Shown piece by piece: positions 1 to 5,209 of a DNA stretch of 5,209 nucleotides. A program made the translations under genes and the position numbers. This stretch comes from JAAZVM01 sp041642635. GTDB taxonomy: Bacteria; Patescibacteriota; Gracilibacteria; BD1-5; UBA6164. Where the stretch lies: contig JBEPWB010000067.1 in assembly GCA_041642635.1 (NCBI GenBank), positions 1 to 5,209 of the forward strand, given 5' to 3'. The notes beneath the pieces were generated by a model. It worked only from the letters and a program-made list of their open reading frames with translations. It was not told the origin of the DNA and did no database searches. Position 1 is the stretch's first letter. Every line of letters begins with the position of its first letter.

Positions 1-64
1 TTTATATATAATAATATTTTATGTATAAAAATAATAAAAAAGCTATAGCTTGCCGATGGCTAAA

Positions 65-107
65 CAAAAACCCAAAGTAAAAAAACTTTGGGTTTTTGCT
101 TTTTTTT
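65..107. terminator. Bidirectional intrinsic terminator after the pilus operon
   Basis: A perfect 14-bp inverted repeat (65-78 pairing with 85-98, core CCCAAAGT/ACTTTGGG) encloses a six-A loop. On the plus strand it is followed by eight T (100-107). On the minus strand the GC-containing core is followed by TTTTTG and TTT. It begins 39 nt downstream of the minus-strand platform-protein stop, so it can end that operon. The stronger plus-strand T-tract suggests it also serves a convergent plus-strand gene left of the window (inference). Confidence 0.85.
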
Positions 108-137
108 CAAAAAAAGTGATAAAAAAATCAATTTTTT

Positions 138-1361
138 CTATACTCATTGAGCAACTTTTCACATTTCGAAAAATGGTAGCATAATTGCAATTACAATTGT
201 ACCAACTAAAGCACCAACAATTACAATAATTACAGGTTCCATCATACTAGAAAGATTTCATATATATCTTTTTAATTCTCAGTTATAGTTGTTTCATATT
301 TTTTTCAAAGAATTAGAGATACTTCAAGTTTCTTCTCATGTATTTACTACATAAGTAAATTCTTCAGGAAATAATTTGTTAATATAAACAGATTCTTCAT
401 ATTCCAAATTTAATCAAAGAGATTTTGAAATAGTTAATCAAACTTCTACTTCGTTTTTTACTCTAATTAATTCTTTTTTATAAGCTAAATTTGGAACAAC
501 ATTACTTGCAGTTTTTAGTGATTCTAATAATAATACTCATGAATCCAATAGTAAGGTAAACGATTTTGTAAAATAAATAATATTAGATCTTTTTACAATA
601 TATCAAAATATTGGAATTCTAGTCATAAATACTGCCATAGCATTTTTTCAGAAATATGTTTTATTAAAAATTTTTATAGCAACTATTGATCAAAATAATG
701 ATCCAAGTAATAATATCCAGTCATTAATAATAAAATTAGAAACATTTACAACCACAGTAGTAAGTAATGGCAATTCGGCACCAGCTTTACTAAAAGATTC
801 AGTAATTCTAGGAACGATAAATACCATCATAAAAATTACCATTCAAATAGTCAAAATTATCAAAATCATTGGATAAATCATCGCTCATTTTACTTTTCAT
901 TTTAACTCAATGTTTTCTAACAAACTTCAATCTAATTCATTTAAAATTTTTCAAAGTTGTCATGTTTTTTCTCAAACATTTATAAGAGAAACAGTTAAAG
1001 GATCAAATACTTTTGGATATTGAATCATAGTTTCATAAATTGTTATACCATGATCTATATTTTCTCTTATTTCTAATGTTATTTTTTTAAGATATGGATT
1101 TTTTATTTGCTTTGCTAATATTCAAAGAGCTCATTTTATATCAATTCATGAGTTTAGTAAAATTGAAAATTTATTTATAAAACGCCATACCTCAATTTTT
1201 TTTACACTATTAAATAGGTTGATTTCTATATTTTTTCAACCAATTGACGACCTATTGTGTCATTTAAACTTTGCTTTTTTTGCGTCTTCTAAAAGTTTCA
1301 AGAACTTTTTGTTTTCAAAGTTTCAATAGTGATCATAAAATTTTTGTCAAATTCCTAACAT
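138..1361 (-). CDS. pilC: Type IV pilus / type II secretion inner-membrane platform protein (PilC/GspF family), code 25
   Basis: Read with UGA as glycine this is an intact 407-residue protein, the normal length for PilC/GspF. It has the family's two repeated T2SSF domains, about residues 58-182 and 258-380. Each carries the conserved glycine-glutamate loop: VGEKTGQL near 129-136 and TGEETGSI near 341-348. Three hydrophobic segments fit the family's membrane helices: about 160-183, 212-232 and 376-397. FIVPR followed by AELPL (181-199) and the C-terminal EPV...VGALVG...LPFFEM are typical of PilC. In this family the protein forms the inner-membrane base on which pilins are assembled and contacts the cytoplasmic assembly ATPase. 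It is the last gene of the operon, 12 nt after the phosphatase stop. The phosphatase ends in two tandem in-frame TAA codons, and the A-rich gap has no Shine-Dalgarno sequence. About 27 of 34 glycines are UGA. Pilus versus secretion system cannot be settled without the pilin genes; the family call is very secure. Confidence 0.96.
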
Positions 1362-1373
1362 TTTTTTTGTTTA

Positions 1374-3269
1374 TTAAATATTTCAATCCTTTGAAATTAG
1401 ATCTTCAATTTCTCTAATTACAGTAGTATAATCTCATTTTTTGTACAAACTCAATAAAACATTATATTTTGTTTCCATTTTTTTGTTTTTTTGTCTTATC
1501 GAATAGTTTTTTTCGTTTTCGATTGCTTTTTTCAAGAAAAAATTAATTTTTTTATGAATATATCATTCTTTTATATATCTAATACATTCTTGTTTTAATT
1601 TTAGAGTTTCTCAAGTATAGTATAAGTTTTCTAGATTTTTTATTATTCTTTTTAATTCTTTTTTTCTTTTTAAATCTTCAATTTCTTTTTTTATTTGAAC
1701 TTGAGTTTTTCATTTTATTGTTTTAATTTCTTCTTCATCAAGTCATTGTTTTTTACCTATTTCACGTATTTCTTCTTTGTTTACATTATCTCTTAATTCA
1801 TCTCTTTTTAATAAAATTACCGTAACATCATCATTAAAATTAGTTCAACCTGAAAATAGTTTTAAATCATTTATAAGGTAATCATATATTTTTTTTGTGT
1901 TTCATTCATTTTCAGCGATTACTTTAAAATTTTCAGATAATTTTTCTATTCAATAATATTCTCAATCTTCATTTTTACTTTCAATTATTCAGTCACTATA
2001 AGATAATAAAATATCTCAATCTTCCATTTCAATATTTTTTATTTTAATATCGTCAATATTTTTAATAACTCTTATTCATGCAGCTAATCATCCAGGAATA
2101 AGTTTTTCAACTTCATTTTTTTTACGTCTATAAATAAGTAATGGTTCATGTCACATTCAAACAAATGATAAACTTTTTGTAGTTTTTTCTATTTCGAAGA
2201 AAACTCATGTTATAAAATTTCTAGAAGATAGGTCTTGTTTTAATCAATTATTTATATTAAAAATAGCTTCTTTTATTGGTTTTTTTACATTATCTCTAAA
2301 AAGTTTACTTAAAAGAGTTACTATGAAACCAGCTTTTATTCAGTGTCCAGTAGCGTCTCATATAAAAAATTTATATTTATTTCAAACTTCTTCCATTCAA
2401 AAAGTATCTCATGAAATTTTATCTGCTCAAAGTATTTTTCAATACAAATCAAATCATAAAATATTTTTCTTCTTTATTTCTTTTGTTAATCAGTTATGAA
2501 TGTTTTCTAATCTTTTTGTTAAAACTTGATTATTTATCTTATCGCTTTCTTCTAATAAAATATTTACCTCATCCATTAATTTTTTTCTTTTTATTCCTTC
2601 TTTTATTCTTTTATATAATCATAACTTTTTGAACCAAGAAGTTTCTTCTTCCATTTTTTTTTCATTGCTTGTTTTATTAAACATTTTTGAAGTCTCTCAA
2701 ATCAAGCTCATTGCTTCATCTCTTGTGTTTTTTTTGATTTTTTCTGTTTCAATTTTTCTTTGCTTTTCCATTAAGTATTTTATTTTGTTTTTTTGTTTGT
2801 TATAATACTTAATTACTTTAATATCATCTTTATTTTCTTCTAAAAAAATACTTAAAAGTCTTGAAGCTTCATTGTATTTTTTCTTTCACATTAATTCACT
2901 TATTTTTACTTTTACTTTTGCAAATCTAACTTTTAATCTTTTTTGTCTTTGAGTTTCATTATATACCTTTTCTCACTTTTCTATTTTTTTTCTTAAATTA
3001 TTTATAATTTTTTCATTTCTTTTAAAAATATCTTTTGCTTTTTCAGCCATTACTTCGTTTTGATATTTTTCTTCAGCTTTTCAGTTTTCTAATTTTTCGA
3101 CAGCTTTATAAAAAGATTTTTTTTCTTTGAAATAGATTTCTTCTAATCAATGCTTTGCATTTTCCCAATCAGAAGTAGCGATATAGACGTTAATTGCCTC
3201 TATCGCTGAATCAAAAGCTTTGATTTTTTCTTTATCTACTTTTTTCTTTTTATTTAAAAATTTAAACAT
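1374..3269 (-). CDS. SpoIIE/RsbU-type PP2C serine/threonine phosphatase with helical (TPR-like) flanks, code 25
   Basis: Intact 631-residue protein with UGA as glycine. Residues about 270-490 form a SpoIIE-family PP2C domain. Motifs in order are ISGDTFG (285-291), FIGDATGHGIKAG (302-314), GMGHEPLLIYR (371-381), GGLAAGI (393-399), DGDILLSYSDG (417-427) and NDDVTVILLKR (479-489). The expected metal-binding aspartates D288, D305, D426 and D480/D481 are present, so it should be an active Mn/Mg-dependent phosphatase. Residues 1-265 are Lys/Glu-rich and helical, with TPR-like stretches near 18-57 and 122-160. Residues 490-631 are again charged helix, with a TPR-like end (602-626). No signal peptide or membrane helix is visible, so it is probably cytoplasmic. 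The start ATG lies 7 nt after the ATPase stop. Family members usually dephosphorylate anti-sigma antagonists or other Ser/Thr-phosphorylated regulators. The position between pilus motor and platform genes suggests a role in controlling pilus assembly (inference). About 33 of 39 glycines are UGA. The phosphatase call is strong; its substrate is unknown. Confidence 0.92.
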
Positions 3270-3276
3270 AATTTTT

Positions 3277-4500
3277 TTATATTAATTTAAATGCTTCTTC
3301 TATCGTAGTTTCTCATAGAATTGCTTTTATAAGTGCGTCTTGAACTATTGTTACCATTCAATTTTTTACTGCTTCATTTTTCATAATGTTAGCACTTTCT
3401 TTTTCTAATATCATTGGTTCTAAATAATCACCAACAATTAATACTTCATGTATTCAAAGTCTTCATTTATATCCTGTGTAATTACATTCTTCACATCATT
3501 CTCATTTATAAAATGTAGCCGCCTCAAGATCTTCTTTTGTTAAAATATCTCAAAGTAGTTGATCTACTTTTTTTCTTTCATAATCTATTAATGGATGTTC
3601 TTTTTTACAATATTTACAAATTCTTTTTCATAATCTTTGACTGATTACCATTTTCATAGCTGATGCTAATAAGAACGGTTCTACACCCATATTTATAAGT
3701 CTTTGTACTGTACCTGTGGCTGAATTGGTATGGATTGTTGATAATACCAAGTGACCAGTAAGTGCAGCTTCAACCGCTAGAATTGCTGTTTCTTTATCTC
3801 TGATTTCTCATACCATTATAATATCAGGATCTTGTCTAACTAAAGATCTAAGTCATGTAGAAAACGTATATCAAATATCTGGCTTTACTTGAGATTGATT
3901 TACAAATTCAATATTATATTCGATAGGATCTTCTAATGTAGAAATATTATATTCTAGAGGATTGAAGTTTTTAAGTATTCAAAACAAAGTTGTAGATTTT
4001 CAAGAACCTGTAGGTCAGGCAACTAGAATAATTCAATATTTACTTTCTAATGCAACTCTTACTTTTTCTAGATTTACATCTATTAATCAAAGCGCTTCAA
4101 TATTTGTCAAACTATCATCTTGTTTTAATATTCTCATTACTACTTTTTCTCAATAGTTTGTAGGTAGAGTAGAAAGTCTGATATCAATATTTTGTTTTTC
4201 TTTTTCGTATTCAAAAACAATTTTTCAGTCTTGAGGTTTTTTATTTTCATCAATTTTTATTTTTGATAATACCTTTAGTCTTGTAATTACTGCAGATGTG
4301 TTTTCTTTAGAAACCTTGTCTTTTATAAAAAAACTTCAATCAATACGATATCTGATTATTATAAAATCCTCAGCTGGTTCAATATGAATATCCGAAGCTC
4401 ACATTTCTATGGCATCATTAAAAATTGAGTTTATGTATGAAACCACATCTCATATATTGTATTTTATTTTTAATGCTTCTAGATTTTTTGTTAATCACAT
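3277..4500 (-). CDS. pilB: Type IV pilus / type II secretion assembly ATPase (PilB/GspE family), short form lacking the N1 domain, code 25
   Basis: 407-residue protein when UGA is read as glycine. It starts directly in the N2 domain, with GASDIHIEP at 34-42. The ATPase domain follows: Walker A GPTGSGKST (162-170), Asp box STLEDPIEY (187-195), Walker B and catalytic glutamate in DPDIIMVGEIRD (224-235), and His box TGHLVLSTIHTN (248-259). The tetracysteine zinc motif C295-x2-C298 ... C336-x2-C339 marks the PilB/GspE branch and is absent from the retraction ATPase PilT. In this family ATP hydrolysis in a cytoplasmic hexamer drives pilin assembly through the PilC/GspF platform, encoded two genes downstream. 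Most PilB/GspE proteins are about 500-570 residues. The N1 (MshEN/GspE_N) region is missing here, and an in-frame TAA at 4518-4516 rules out a longer start. No clear Shine-Dalgarno sequence precedes the ATG. About 22 of 28 glycines are UGA, including two in Walker A. Confidence 0.97.
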
Positions 4501-4535
4501 AATCTTTAATATCTTTTAAGAATTAATTTAATATT

Positions 4536-4544
4536 ATTTTAACA
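4536..4544 (-). promoter_or_regulatory. Candidate extended -10 promoter for the pilB operon
   Basis: On the minus strand TGTTAAAAT matches an extended -10 element (TGnTAAAAT, five of six bases of TATAAT). It lies 35 nt upstream of the ATPase ATG and downstream of the previous gene's terminator, giving a leader of about 25-30 nt. At 16-18 nt further upstream there is no convincing TTGACA-like -35 box. In such AT-rich DNA a chance match is quite possible. Confidence 0.35.
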
Positions 4545-4610
4545 TACTTTTAAAAAATATTGCTAAATTTTATCTTGACTATTTTTGTATAATATTTTTG
4601 AATAATTTTT

Positions 4611-4650
4611 AAAAAAGATAAAGTCCTTATTTTTAGGGCTTTATCTTTTA
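4611..4650 (-). terminator. Intrinsic terminator of the upstream membrane-protein gene
   Basis: Inverted repeat with arms 4613-4627 and 4635-4649 around a 7-nt loop, core GATAAAGyCC/GGGCTTTATC. Read on the minus strand the hairpin starts inside the last codons of the upstream gene, includes its TAA, and ends in a run of six T (4616-4611). The single imperfect pair (4624/4638) is C-A on the minus strand but a tolerated T-G wobble on the plus strand, so activity in both directions is possible. It separates the membrane-protein gene from the pilus operon. Confidence 0.75.
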
Positions 4651-5209
4651 AAAATATCTTTTATTTTATTTTCTAGATTTTCTTTTACAATTTTGTTAAT
4701 TTCTTCTCTTGTTAAATCTTGATTATTAATTGTTCAGTTTCAATTATCTTGAATTTCTCAAGTTCATGAAATATTTCAAGTTGATGTTTCATTATCAATA
4801 TTTCAGTTAGAGTTATTATCTTCAACTTCTCAAGCTGAGTTTAATTGTTCTAGTTCAGAGTTTTCTTCATAAGATAGAATGTCTTCATTGAATTCTTTAT
4901 TATTCTCCATATTTTTAGCTATTAATTCATCACTGATATCTTCAGGAGTATTTTTAGAAAAATCATATATAAAATAGTTAGTAAAACCTATTCAGGCAAT
5001 TAATCAAACAAATATAAAGCTATAAACCACTCTTGTTAATATTTTTAATTTTTTTGTTAGTTTTATAATTTCTTTATTTTCATATTTTTCTAGCTTTTGC
5101 TCATATCAAGAAACATAATTACTAAAAAGTTCTTTTTTTTCTTCTTTTTTGTTTTCTTTTTCTTTTTCTTCTTTTTCATCATTGAAAAATTCATTTTGAA
5201 ATTTTTCTA
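4641..5209 (-). CDS. Single-pass membrane protein of unknown function (5' end outside window), code 25
   Basis: 188 residues before the stop are visible; the start lies beyond the right edge. I do not recognise a family. The visible N-terminal part (1-58) is very rich in Lys and Glu, includes a run of mainly K and E at 11-26, and is probably cytoplasmic and helical. One hydrophobic helix follows (about 59-81, VVYSFIFVGLIAGIGF). By the positive-inside rule the rest is then outside the membrane. The region after the helix is acidic, then becomes a low-complexity Asn/Gly/Ser/Thr linker (about 133-162) and ends in a charged amphipathic stretch (164-188). Ten of its eleven visible glycines are UGA. 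The stop codon lies within the terminator hairpin, so this is the last gene of its own transcript, separate from the pilus operon. It could be a cell-envelope or pilus accessory protein, but nothing in the sequence proves that. Confidence 0.8.

Noticed and set aside
56..176. Plus-strand ATG at 56 opening a Lys-rich small frame across the terminator
   Set aside because: It would read through the terminator hairpin and into the antisense of the pilC 3' end, has no ribosome binding site, and shows no family resemblance.
2411..2632. Plus-strand open frame of 73 codons, very hydrophobic
   Set aside because: It lies antisense to the phosphatase gene. Its Phe/Leu/Ile richness is simply the complement of Lys/Glu-rich codons, and the minus-strand frame carries clear PP2C motifs.
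3962..4156. Plus-strand open frame of 64 codons
   Set aside because: It is antisense to the Walker A region of the PilB/GspE ATPase and has no recognisable domain of its own.
138..4500. A cluster of decayed pseudogenes (many in-frame UGA stops in the standard code)
   Set aside because: Only UGA interrupts the frames, never UAA or UAG. UGA falls exactly on conserved glycines, and all catalytic motifs are intact, so this is recoding and not decay.
3277..4500. Pilus retraction ATPase PilT, suggested by the short length
   Set aside because: The tetracysteine zinc motif (C295, C298, C336, C339) and the SDIHIEP and GPTGSGKSTT signatures belong to the PilB/GspE branch.
138..5209. Mycoplasma-type code with UGA as tryptophan, suggested by the low GC content
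   Set aside because: Tryptophan at the UGA sites would destroy Walker A, GEIRD and the PP2C glycine motifs. UGG is used separately for tryptophan.

Overview
This AT-rich window reads as an ordinary coding region only if UGA is translated as glycine (genetic code 25). That code is known from Candidatus Absconditabacteria (SR1) and Gracilibacteria, so the organism is very probably a member of that branch of the Patescibacteria/CPR. All genes lie on the minus strand. Under the standard code each is cut by dozens of in-frame UGA codons. Under code 25 they become intact proteins with UGA at invariant glycines: two in the Walker A loop of an ATPase, the glycine before the ATPase's catalytic glutamate, and several glycines of PP2C phosphatase motifs. 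UGG is used separately for tryptophan.

Layout in order of transcription (right to left): 5209-4641, the 3' part of a single-pass membrane protein of unknown function, ending in a hairpin that overlaps its stop codon. 4640-4501, an intergenic region with that terminator and a candidate extended -10 promoter. 4500-3277, a short PilB/GspE-type assembly ATPase without the usual N-terminal domain. 3269-1374, a 631-residue protein with a complete SpoIIE/RsbU-type PP2C phosphatase core flanked by long charged helical regions. 1361-138, a PilC/GspF inner-membrane platform protein. 137-1, an intergenic region with a strong bidirectional terminator.

The last three genes are separated by only 7 and 12 nt and share a promoter side and a terminator, so they look like one operon. 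PilB/GspE and PilC/GspF are the motor and membrane platform of a type IV pilus or type II-secretion-like machine. The notable feature is the phosphatase gene between them. It suggests, as inference, that pilus assembly or function in this organism is controlled by reversible serine/threonine phosphorylation. No kinase, anti-sigma factor or STAS partner is encoded in the window, so the substrate is unknown.

No tRNA, rRNA, CRISPR array or insertion sequence was recognised.
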